This document shows positions 12,901 to 21,843 of a stretch of 64,000 nucleotides of DNA, piece by piece. The stretch spans positions 248,001 through 312,000 of the forward strand of contig OU452199.1 of assembly GCA_911728435.2 (NCBI GenBank), read 5' to 3'. The translations under genes were made by a program, and so were the position numbers. The stretch's first letter is position 1. Every line of letters starts with the position of its first letter. The notes below the pieces were generated by a model. It saw only the letters and a list, made by a program, of their open reading frames with translations, was not told the origin of the DNA and did not search any database. The stretch is from Apoderus coryli (Eukaryota > Arthropoda > Insecta > Coleoptera > Attelabidae).

Positions 12901-15900
12901 AGTTGAACTGTATCTAGTTTCAAATCTCGGAACATTAATATTTACATTCATTAACATTTCAGAACAGTCAACCTTTCCATGTAGAAGCTTATACAAATAC
13001 TCAATTGAATTCAAAATTCTTCTTTTTTCCAAGCTCTGCGTATGAAATCTAGTCGACAATATATTATAGTCAACTCCCCTTTCAGGATATATTCCATCTT
13101 CCTTATACACAAGATGTTTGAGAAATTTACGCTGCATTTTTTCAATTGCAACTTTATGAACATTATATATAGGGTACCAGACTAACGAACCGTATTCAAG
13201 CTTAGGCCGAATGTATGTAGAAAAAAGAATTTGTAAAGCAAGAATATTATTGAAGCCTTTTGTATTTCTCATAATGAAACCATAGGTTTTATTGGCTTCC
13301 GCTGTCTTAGTCAATATGTGCTCAGTAAAACTAAGTTTAGAGTCAAAGATGATTCCCAGGTCAGTCACTGTCTCAGAGGATGTTATGGCTGTGTCATTTA
13401 TGCTGTAGTTATATTGAATATTTTGTTTTTTCTTTGTATACATCACGATTTTACATTTTGCTGGATTAAGAGGTAAATGGTTAGTTTGACACCATTCCGA
13501 TACATGATTCAAATTTGCTTGAAGCTCATTACAATTATTAATATTTTTTATTTCAAGAAAAATTTTTAAGTCGTCAGCAAACTTGCCACAGGTCAGTCTT
13601 TCCATCATTAACAAAGAATAAAAACAATAAGGGCCCAAGGTTTGAACCTTGAGGAACTCCAGAAACTGCATGGAAGGGAACTGATCTGTAACCGTTATGT
13701 GACATAATCTGTTCCCTTTTTAACAGATAAGATTTCAAAAAGATTTGCAAGTCCTTAACAAAGCCGAACTTGTCCAATTTCATTAGCAATCTGCCATGAT
13801 CCACCCTGTCAAACGCCTTCGCGAAGTCGGTGTAGATCACATCCATCCGACCACCACTGTCAATCACCTCCGAGATACTTTGTGATATTAAAGTTAAATT
13901 ACTTATTGTGGATTTCTTGGACATGAATCCGTGCTGAATTGGTGTGATCATGTTTCGGACAGAGGGATAGATGCGACCAAACAATACAGTTTCAAAGATC
14001 TTACAAAAATTTGACAGAATTGATATAGCCCTGTAGTTGCCAATATTTGATTTATCCGCCGACTTGAACACCGGTACAATCCTCGACTTTTTCCACTCAG
14101 TCGTAGTAGTGTGCGTGTGTGTCTTCAGCCATTCTGTTGAACGTTGGAACAGCAAGCTACTGGAGAAACTCGAGAGTAGCGGTTGCATAGGCTAGGAAAT
14201 TAACTTTAGTCTCAAATTGTTTGCCTCGTTTAATCTATATATATATAATCCTTTATTTAGCATATATGCTATTTACATTGATGTATAAATATATACAAAA
14301 ACAAAAAATATAACTACATTTGTAAACAATTAAAAATTAAAACACAATTACAAAACAGAACATAAAATAATTGCAAACACAAACAGTCAATTTTCTTTTA
14401 AAAGCCGCAATGGTAGTGCGTCCTTCACAGATACGTCCAATTCATTATACCTTACAAGGCCTTTATGAAATAATGTTCTTTCAGAGGATTTTTTGTTTTT
14501 TGTTGTAACTCTGAAATCATTTCTTGTTCTTGTGTTGTATCATGAACATCCGAGTTCACAAGCAATTTGGATGTCAAATAACCTGGCGTCAAACCGAGTT
14601 TCATTTTATGGATCAGACACCGAAAACCGAAAATCAATCGAGAGACCGCAACATATATTGGATGGGAGTTCTTCGATCTACACCAAGAATCGCCCTCATA
14701 GCTCTATTCTGCAATTTCTGAAGCCGATCTATCTCGTTCTTATTTGCATTGTATAAAATGGAGGCAGAAAATGTATAATGGGGCAATACAAGAATATTGT
14801 AAGCCATCAATCTTGAATATCTCGTCAATGAAGTGGCTATTCTAACTAAGAAATGTACAGATTTCGAGACTCTTGAAATAACAAACAATACATGTTCTTT
14901 AAAAGTCAGACTACTATCGATAATAATACCCAAATACTTCATACTTTCCACTCTCTCCACGACTTCACCGTTCATCATTATTTTTGTGTTTAAATTAGAA
15001 TATTCAGCGTGGATGTGTTTACTGCCGAAAATCATACATTTTGTCTTATTATAATTTAATTTAATTAAATTACCGTTACACCAAGAAACAACGCGAGACA
15101 GATCCATATTCAAGGTATTTACCACTTCGGAAAGGCTGATACTCGAAAAATAGAGAAGAGTATCATCAGCAAATAGATGAATTTTGCTGTGATCAACGAC
15201 ATGTACAACATCATTAATATACAGTAGAAACAAGAGCGGTCCCAAAGAACTACCCTGTGGTACGCCTATCTCCGGTGAAACAAATCCATTATTTTTTTGC
15301 TGTGGGGTCTTCAGCTGCGCCTGCTATACATGCTGTAGATTGTTCTCTCTCTGTCGGATGTGAAGCAGCTAAATTATCGCTTCATAGCTTCTTTCTAGAA
15401 ATTAAAAAATAATCTCAGCTAAACCTGATTCATTAGCTGGCGTGGCGTGTCCACAGTCTTTATACAGTCTTTCAGGAAAGATGCAGAAAAATCTTGGCCG
15501 TCACAACATTGAACACAATCAAAAATAATATTTTAGAAGAATTTTATATGGAAAATCAATTGAATGAATATATTTAGCATATTTTATAGTTATACCTACT
15601 TCATTTTGGGGGTTGCCTTGAACGTGTATGGGAATATCAGAAATGTACTCATATTGTATAAGATTTTAAATAGCATTACGCAATCTTTGGTTGCGTACCC
15701 GCAAAGCATATTAAAAGCATCATACTTTCCACCGCACAAATTTTGCTCAGAATGATGCCTCTGTTGGTAGAGCGTTTAGACTCCAAACTGATCCGAATGT
15801 CGATATATTTTCTTCAATGGGAGAATATAGAATTCGCCTAAAAAACTGATAGTGTTTTCCTTGCCCGGTCTGAATTGCCGTTCGGACGAGATTTCGATAA

Positions 15901-16521
15901 TATGAATTATTACAAATATTTATAACAATTATTGTTACTTTGTAGTTTCTGGAAATAATCGAGTGAAAAACAACAAAATGTCATCATCAACAACATACGC
16001 TTACAATAATTATTCAACAACAGGACTGAACCATCCTTCGACTGTGACTACAACCGGTACATTAAGTTTACACTCGTCCGCCGCACATCAATCAGCGTTT
16101 AACCTCAACAGTCACAGGTAAACTGATAGTCCTTGTTCTTCCTTTCCATACTTGCTGAGAACACCAACCAAGCACATCCCTCCACCTTACAGCAAACATT
16201 TATCATTTTGTTTTGTTTAGTGCCAATATGTTGGATATACCACTAAGCAACGAAATCAACAATCCAACAACCCTCGAGACGACAGGAACAACAACAACAA
16301 CAACGTCATCATTTAATGCCAAATTAATCAACTCCCATAACCATCATCACCAATTCAATTTGCACCATCATCATCATCTGGTTGGTGATGATGCAACGTC
16401 AACAACATCAGCAGTGGCGACTACGCCTCCAACACCACCCACCCCACCAACGAATGCTGCCGGCACGCCCACTCCCAAAACTATTGTGCGCAAAAACAAT
16501 TTGATTATGGAGGTGACGTGA
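1000..16521 (+). CDS. E(Pc): Enhancer of Polycomb, 3' eight exons
   Basis: Scaffold subunit of the nuclear NuA4/TIP60 histone acetyltransferase complex (family knowledge). Exons: 1000-1241, 1445-1614, 1859-2087, 2145-2372, 5281-6068, 11601-12259, 15946-16117, 16221-16521. All have GT..AG borders and matching phases and give about 928 residues. The gene is 5' incomplete: the first exon opens with two bases of a split codon, and the ATG at 1008 corresponds to an internal Met of the family, so the N-terminal EPL1 part lies upstream. Diagnostic blocks in order are IPDYDMDSEDE, FRRRTEKMQTRKNRKNDE, KRREKTKRE, QTGNWPW, CVGFARRRIGRGGR, HFRPKTPPP, and a terminal MEVT before the stop, as in vertebrate EPC1. 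Exons 5-8 contain long Asn/Ser/Gln/Thr-rich low-complexity stretches. Introns of 2.9, 5.5 and 3.7 kb are filled by mobile elements. Recognition is firm; exact ends of the low-complexity exons rest on splice-site inspection only. Confidence 0.93.
2812..3973. mobile_element. Foldback (long inverted repeat) element in E(Pc) intron
   Basis: Two arms of about 520-540 bases, 2812-3352 and 3458-3973, are near-perfect reverse complements around a loop of roughly 105 bases. The ends read CTAGTAACATCTC and its complement. The right arm lacks about 25 bases present near 2963-2988. The arms read as the same 60-residue open frame on both strands, which I take as a by-product of the palindrome, not a gene. 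A 70-base segment at 2738-2808 also recurs inside the element at 3086-3157 and, inverted, at 3651-3725. Confidence 0.85.
4105..5219 (-). mobile_element. 5'-truncated non-LTR retrotransposon (Jockey/CR1-type RT)
   Basis: Read on the minus strand, the sequence encodes the reverse-transcriptase core from FINDLNECLQ and the catalytic FFADDVKLFA box (near 5165) through the C-terminal region (YGFIVRNCTGFKNINALKT, IQRKFLKHLVYKSDGVYPER, MCNNFNMICNDCDIFD), interrupted by one frame change near 4745. The 3' end at about 4105-4150 carries the shared tail TGTTGGGCAATAAA. The 5' part of the element (endonuclease and RT start) is absent. It lies in an E(Pc) intron, antisense to the gene. Confidence 0.85.
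6143..7570 (-). mobile_element. 5'-truncated non-LTR retrotransposon, decayed
   Basis: On the minus strand a 238-residue RT C-terminal frame (7063-6347; LEYAAIAWSPIYGV, VQRKFLKRLTFKIDG) follows decayed RT blocks up to about 7560, where QHGFFHRRSTVTNL can still be read in broken frames. The 3' tail is CCTGTTAGACAATAAAGAG followed by an (ATT)n microsatellite at 6143-6165. Antisense to E(Pc). Confidence 0.8.
7571..8039. other. Intronic interval, possible plus-strand LINE tail
   Basis: No coding exon is seen. The piece ending at about 7827 reads AATAAAGATTTTGATTTGA, an AATAAA followed by a short repeated TTTGAT tail, which looks like the 3' end of a non-LTR element in plus orientation. No RT motif precedes it, so this is only a suggestion. 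Confidence 0.35.
8040..9335 (-). mobile_element. Non-LTR retrotransposon RT fragment, different subfamily
   Basis: The minus strand reads NYRGIALLSVFSKVFERAF, FGFRKGLSTQHAVM, YDLQRAFDVVD, GVPRG, then after a frameshift MVLFADDAAALASS, KYLGVYLDPQLTWSHQV and a C-terminal part ending ...EFFDCRNL at 8072. The order is that of RT motifs 1 to 7 plus thumb. At least two frame changes (near 8900 and 8345) make it non-functional. Divergent from the neighbouring copies; antisense to E(Pc). Confidence 0.85.
9336..10079. other. Intronic interval without recognisable content
   Basis: AT-rich E(Pc) intron sequence between two LINE copies. I see no exon, RNA gene or clear repeat terminus. Confidence 0.5.
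10080..11460 (-). mobile_element. 5'-truncated non-LTR retrotransposon (Jockey/CR1-type)
   Basis: The minus strand reads ISPNQHGFMCGQSTVTNLSD, DVIYTDFTKAFDMLVH and, after a frame change near 11115, a 305-residue frame with FFADDLKIFASID and FTDLGVTFDQRFQFFDH, through to SPVHVMCSNFNRVSDRCDIF. The 3' tail CTGTTGGGCAATAAACGAT lies at 10095-10115. Closely related to the copies at 4105 and 12609. Antisense to E(Pc); the endonuclease is missing. Confidence 0.87.
12609..14200 (-). mobile_element. Non-LTR retrotransposon, nearly complete RT
   Basis: The best-preserved copy of the family in this gene. The minus strand runs from EWKKSRIVPVFKSADKSN through GNYRAISILSNFCKIFE, QHGFMSKKSTISNL, DVIYTDFAKAFDRVDH and SGVPQGSNLGP to, after a frameshift near 13620, CGKFADDLKIFLEI and a C-terminus ending near 12748. 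The catalytic aspartates of the FADD box are kept. The 3' end is TGTTGGGCAAATAAAGGC followed by (TAT)n at 12609-12640. The endonuclease is absent. Antisense to E(Pc). Confidence 0.88.
14235..15300 (-). mobile_element. Non-LTR retrotransposon fragment, second subfamily
   Basis: The minus strand reads IGVPQGSSLGPLLFLLYIND, HLFADDTLLYFSS, a thumb region with MKYLGIIIDSSLTFKEHV and LQNRAMRAILGVDRRTPIQY, then a short C-terminal frame to 14452. The RT palm is intact, the N-terminal half is lost. The 3' end near 14240-14290 is AT-rich with TATA repeats and lacks the GTTGGGCAATAAA tail of the other copies, so it belongs to a separate lineage. Antisense to E(Pc). Confidence 0.85.
15301..15945. other. 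End of E(Pc) intron, nothing recognised
   Basis: Sequence between the LINE copy and the TTACTTTGTAG acceptor of the next exon. No coding, RNA or repeat feature could be supported. Confidence 0.5.
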
Positions 16522-16977
16522 TGCTTGGTGGGGGGCCCACGTTGTTGCCAGTTGCTGCACAGCATCGTGGGAGTATCGGTGATTAATACTTCATATTATT
16601 ATTAATATTCTTGCTCGTTGTTGTCGTCGTCGTCGTCGTTGATGTTAAATTATTAATAATAAGAGATAAAACAATGGTTAGGAAGAGAGAGGAATAACAA
16701 CATTTTTTTGGTTTTGAGTGTATTATTGAGGATAGTTTGTTGTAATATTTTTTTGATATGATTGATGATTATAATATAGAAAAGAGACCTATATAAATAT
16801 TATTATTATTATATATAGATGTCGCTGTTTGTGATTTGCCTTTACCATTACGCTAGCAACTAGATACTTGCAAAAACAATGCATCTGCAACAAAAAACAG
16901 TTTGAAAGTTTTTTGTTTTTTCCTTAGATTATAACTATAGATCATGCAAGAAGTGTTCAAGCCATCAAATGTACGAG
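16522..16977 (+). other. Probable 3' UTR and downstream flank of E(Pc)
   Basis: This follows the E(Pc) stop codon. It contains GTCGTCGTCGTCGTC and TTATTATTA microsatellites. No canonical AATAAA is seen before about 16970; AATAATAAGAGATAAAAC at 16652-16671 is a weak candidate region for polyadenylation. Confidence 0.4.
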
Positions 16978-18702
16978 TACTTCAAAGTTACCACCAGGTG
17001 GATAGCCAAATATGCTGTGACATGCGCAGCTTTTCAATCTTTTTGAACCGATTCTAAAAAATTGTACCAAGCTGCCACCTGCCTGCCGATTATGCGTTAT
17101 TGACCCAATTCTGGCATTTTTGTTTTTATTGTTGATTCCTCAGACTTCGGCGTTGGCCTTCCTGGATGAACTTCATATCTGATTGTTTTCGGACTGCGGA
17201 TTTACAGTGTTCGATGGCGCAGTCGCACTAACAACCGCAAAGTGTATTTCTACTTCCAAAAAATCACGCGCTACTGTTTATACCGTACAAGATTTTAGTA
17301 GCTCAATTTCTAGCGTAGATACGAGGTATGTTTTTTAAGTAAGTACCGTTTTGGAATTAAAAAAAGACGTGCAAAGATATCGCAATAAGTTTATTTTTAC
17401 ATGAAAGCCTGTACCTTAATCTACTTTTCTACATAATTTCCGTGGATATTGAGGCACTTGTCATAACGTGGCACCAGTTTTTGAATACCCTCCTCATAAA
17501 ATTCTGCCGCCTGACTTGTTAACCACTGTAGAACAAATGTTTTGACTTCGTTATCGTCTTGAAGACGCTGACCACCCAGGTGTTTCTTCAAGTGTAGGAA
17601 CAAATGGTAGTCGCTGGGCGCCAGATCAGCGCTGTATGGAGGATGATCTAGAGATTCCCATTTAAAAGATTTGATGAGATCTTTGGTCCGATTAGCCACA
17701 TGCAGCAAAACGATACCCTTACTCAACTTGCCACGTCTTTTGTTCTGGATTTCACGACGCAGACTGTTCAATGTCTCACAGTAAGACGCTACATTGATTG
17801 TCTCATTACGAGGCAGAAACTCCACTAGCAATACTCCTTTTCTCTCCCAAAAAACTGTGCACATGATTTTCCGGGCACAAATTGTTTGCTTAAACTTCAC
17901 TCTTTTGGGTGATGATGAATGTCGCCATTCCATGGATTGTTGTTTCGATTCTGGTGTGACGTAGGCCACCCATGTTTCGTCACCAGTAACAATTTGGTCT
18001 AAAAAATCTTCACCTTCATTGTGGTACCGCTCAAGGAAAGTCAATGCACTGCCTAAACGTTGGGTTTTGTGTAAATCCGTCTTCAAGACGATAACGAAGT
18101 CAAAACATTTGTGATACAGTGGTTAACAAGTCAGGCGGCAGAATTTTATGAGGAGGGTATTCACAAACTGGTGCCACGTTATGACAAGTGCCTCAATATT
18201 CACGGAAATTATGTAGAAAAGTAGATTAAGGTGCAGGCTTTCATGTAAAAATAAAATTATTGCGATATCTTTGCACGTCTTTTTTTTAATTCCAAAACGG
18301 TACTTACTTAAAAAACATGCCTCGTACTTCAAAGTTACCACCAGGTGGATAGCCAAATATGCTGTGACATGCGCAGTCTGTCTTTTCAATCTTTTTGAAC
18401 CGATTCTAAAAAACTGTACCAAGCTGCCACCTGCCTGCGGATTAGGTGCGTTGAAAACCCAATTCTGGCCTTCCTGAGTGAATTTCATATCTGATTGTTT
18501 TCGGACTGCGGATTTGCAGTGCTCGATGGCGCAGTCGCACTAACAACCGCATAGTTTTTAGTAGAACAGCATCTGATCCAATTTTCCAACGAGATATGTT
18601 CGTTGTGGTTTTATTTCGTGTATTTCTACGTCCAAAAAAAAAAAATCACGCGCTACTGTTCATACCGTACAAGATTTTAGTAGCTCAATTTCTAGCGTAG
18701 AT
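16978..18702. repeat. Direct repeat of about 345-375 bases flanking a mariner
   Basis: The segment 16978-17321 (starting TACTTCAAAGTTACCACC, ending CTAGCGTAGATA) recurs at 18325-18702 with the same start and end and about 57 extra bases inside the second unit. The mariner element lies exactly between the two. Removing it and one TA would leave a head-to-tail tandem pair. Confidence 0.8.
17322..18324 (-). mobile_element. Rearranged mariner with degenerate transposase
   Basis: Terminal inverted repeats CGAGGTATGTTTTTTAAGTA / complement of CGAGGCATGTTTTTTAAGTA are flanked by TA on both sides. A 221-residue minus-strand frame (18086-17421) is the C-terminal two thirds of a mariner transposase: GDETWV (first Asp), YSADLAPSDYHLFLHLKKHL (third Asp of the D,D34D triad). 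The second catalytic Asp is lost: the usual LLHDNAR reads LLHVANR. The N-terminal DNA-binding part is missing; in its place 18080-18324 is an inverted copy of the element's own 3' end (same sequence as 17322-17560). The element is therefore non-autonomous. Confidence 0.9.
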
Positions 18703-18817
18703 ATTTCCATGAGGTTTCGTACAAGCCGTAAAAAGTTTCAATACGTGCGTATTCAAGCACAATCTCCGCTTTAGTTATTTTCATCCCCCCCTCACGGTTT
18801 TGTTCATAACATAACCA

Positions 18818-20120
18818 TACAGGGTGTCCTATGGTGACGACCCATTAAAATATTTCGGAGACTAATTTGAATTGAATTTGGAAAATTTTGGTATATGTAT
18901 TACCGAATATGGTCTATTCAAATATCATAATACCAACTGGTTAGCACTTCCGGTTATACCGGAAATGGATAGTGAATTTGATATTTTAAATGGAACACCC
19001 TATATATTATGACATTTTTGGATTTCTTATAAGTTTCTAGACATGTATCATGTTCTATACCTAAATCCATCCGTTTTTGACGTATATCAAGATTTATGTC
19101 AAAACTGAAATTTTAGGGCTCAATAATAATCACATTTTGTTCTTATAAAGATTCTTTAGTTATCATTTCGCAGGCGTTTTCTCATTAAATAAGGTCTCCT
19201 TTTTCCGATACGTACGACATTTTTTGATTTATTCATACAGGGTGGTCAAAAAATTATACTGAAAACGATGTTATAAAAACAGTCGAAAGTCAGTTTTTTC
19301 AAATGGAACAGGTATATTTTTATAATTTTATCTCACGTATCATTAAAAATTAAATAAACTTTCTAATAGATTACTGATTTCGAAAATGCATAGTTTACGA
19401 AATAACATTTTTAAGCATTTTCACTATTTTCCTATATTACTTTGACTAGCTGCAGGCCCAAAAGTTAATTGTTGGTAATAATCAGTCGTAATTAATCAGT
19501 CATTTTGAAAGGTAAATTGTTGAAAACTTTATTATTTTCATGGCACACTAAATTAATTAGTCAAAGTAATATACGAGAATAGTGAAAATTATCAAAAATG
19601 TTACATTGCCGATATTTCAAAAACTATGCATTTTCGAAATCAGTAACCTATTAGAAAGTTTCTTTAATTTTTAATGATACGTAAGATAAAATTATAAAAA
19701 TATACCTGTTACATTTGAAAAACTGTTTTTCGACTGTTTTTATAATATCTTTTTCAGTATAATTTTTTGACCACCCTGTATGAATAAATTAGAAAATGTC
19801 GTACGTATCGGAAAAAGTAGACCTTATTTAATAAGAAAACGCCTGCAAAATGATTACTAAAGACTTCTTTATAAGAACAAAAATGTGACTATTATTGAGC
19901 TCTAAAATGTCGGTTTTGACATAAATTTTGATATACGTCAAAAACGGCTGTATTTAGGTATAGGACATGAAACATGTCTAGAATCTTATGTGGAATCCCA
20001 AAAATGTCATAATATATAGGGTGTTCCATTTAAAATATCAATACCAAAATTTTCCAAATTCAATTCAAAGTAGTCTCCGAAATATTTTAATGGGCCGTCA
20101 CCATAATAAAACACCCTGTA
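18818..20120. mobile_element. Long palindromic element with TACAGGGTG ends
   Basis: The left half 18818-19470 and right half 19480-20120 are imperfect reverse complements. Outer ends are TACAGGGTGTCC and complement. A second pair of ends, TACAGGGTGGTCA and complement, bounds 19236-19780, so an inner palindrome sits at the centre of an outer one. The right outer arm lacks about 80 bases found near 18895-18985. No coding potential. Confidence 0.8.
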
Positions 20121-20940
20121 TATTCAAATTAGCGCAAATTACACATTACACTATGGTGACTATTAAAATGTCTTTTTTATGTATAAACATCTGTTTTCTT
20201 AGTTATAATCTAAGGTTTTTCACGTTTTAGTTTATATCTAGGTAGTGGGATTGGAAGATATGCCTTTAGTAATTGAAATAGTAAAACTAATTTTGTGGCA
20301 TGACGGACAGACATTCTTTTAAAATTTTTTAAATGCCGACTACAACTTTGGCATGTAAATTTTTTGTTTCATCTATTTTTTGATATTATTTTCGATTAGT
20401 ATCGTGAGAAAAAAAAATTAAGCTACCTTGAAACTCAAACAAATTTTGAATTTTCAGAACACTGTTGCTAGATATGAAGAATGTCCTTGATGGAGGTAGA
20501 ATAAATTCAAAAATCCTTTATTTTGAGATAACCGATTATTTAGGTACAAAATTCCCCTAAAACTAACTGTCTGTAATTCGCGATCGCAATCTAATGCCAA
20601 TTGATTATCATTATAACACATTACCATCCTTTTTACAGCCTGCAACATTGTAGAAGGGATTTGAAATTATCTACTAGTTACACTCCATCATCCTTGATAT
20701 AAAGTTAAAATATGCTCTCCTAGTGCCAGTAGGTACAAAGTTAACACCTTAATTATGTGGCATTACTTGTCATTTGTTATTCCGATCTAAAAACATGAAT
20801 GGCAAATGACAATATTGACAATGTATTGCTGCCTTTTGCACAGGTGGAATTAAATAAAATACGCCCTTCCCTATAAATTCTGGTTCTTCTTTTCGTTCAA
20901 TTTGTTGGCCTCCTGCTAATTCAATCAGCTTACATGCATA
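20121..20940. other. Intergenic, nothing recognised
   Basis: AT-rich interval between two palindromic elements. Small open frames (for example 20454-20648 minus) show no family resemblance. Confidence 0.5.
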
Positions 20941-21843
20941 TACAGGGTGACATAGAAAAAAGTACATTCCATAGTGCCACACAATACAGGACACTAAAAT
21001 AAGGAAAAAAGTTTCCATGAACACGGGTCCGCAAGGCCTTCGGTTAAAAGTTACGGGGTGTTGAATTTTAATTATTTTTGGTTTTTTTGAATATCTTTAG
21101 CCAGAGACGCAAGAAATGGATAAAATATGGTATACAGGGGTTTTTTATGATGCTAAATTCAAATATGATCTTAGTTTTGTGATTACTGATAGAGGCCGCT
21201 ACATACAGGGTTCCATCCCTATTGAATCGGTCGTAACTTTTTTGCTATACACTGTATATCATCTTCGATTGAAAAAAAAATTGTTATCTCTTTTTTTATA
21301 CTTAAAAGAGGTATACTTTGTCCATGTCACTAAAAGCAATGGTTCCAGTACAAATGCATCTAAAAGCCGACAATGCACGCAAATTATTCAAAATGCGCCA
21401 AAGTAACCTTTGCAAAACCAATGATAATACTTCAACAATTACATTTTAATGGTATGATTAATTAAAACAAAACATTAAGTTTTTAGAAGATGTTCAAACT
21501 GTTGCCCTTGTACTTCAATACATTTTTCCATTATCCTTCTTAATGATTGACGGCATCTTTGAAATATTCCTGGGTTATTACGAAATCTATCTGCTGATTC
21601 CATAATTCTTATCCATAATTGTTCTTCATTATGTATTTCTACTGCATAATTTTCATTTTTATCCATTTCTTGCGTCTCTGGCTAAAGATATTCAAAAAAC
21701 CCAAAAAAATAAATTAAAATTCAACACCCCGTATATTTTAACTGAAGGCCTTGCGGACTCTTGTTCATGGGAACTTTTTTCTTATTTTAGTGTCCTCTAT
21801 TATGTGGCACTATGCAATGTACTTTTTTCTATGTCACCCTGTA
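20941..21843. mobile_element. TACAGGGTG-ended TIR element with transposase C-terminal relic
   Basis: Ends TACAGGGTGACATAG and complement, with inverted repeats of about 190 bases (20941-21128; 21655-21843). The minus-strand frame 21666-21475 reads FQRCRQSLRRIMEKCIEVQG and ends QQFEHLLKT. This resembles the C-terminus of insect Tc/IS630-like DDE transposases, which typically end in a similar I-E-V..G..FEHL pattern (family knowledge, not verified here). The remainder of the transposase is missing. Confidence 0.7.

Noticed and set aside
21116..21406. A 96-residue plus-strand frame inside the TACAGGGTG element
   Set aside because: Starts inside the inverted repeat, has no recognisable motif and runs through AT-rich filler.
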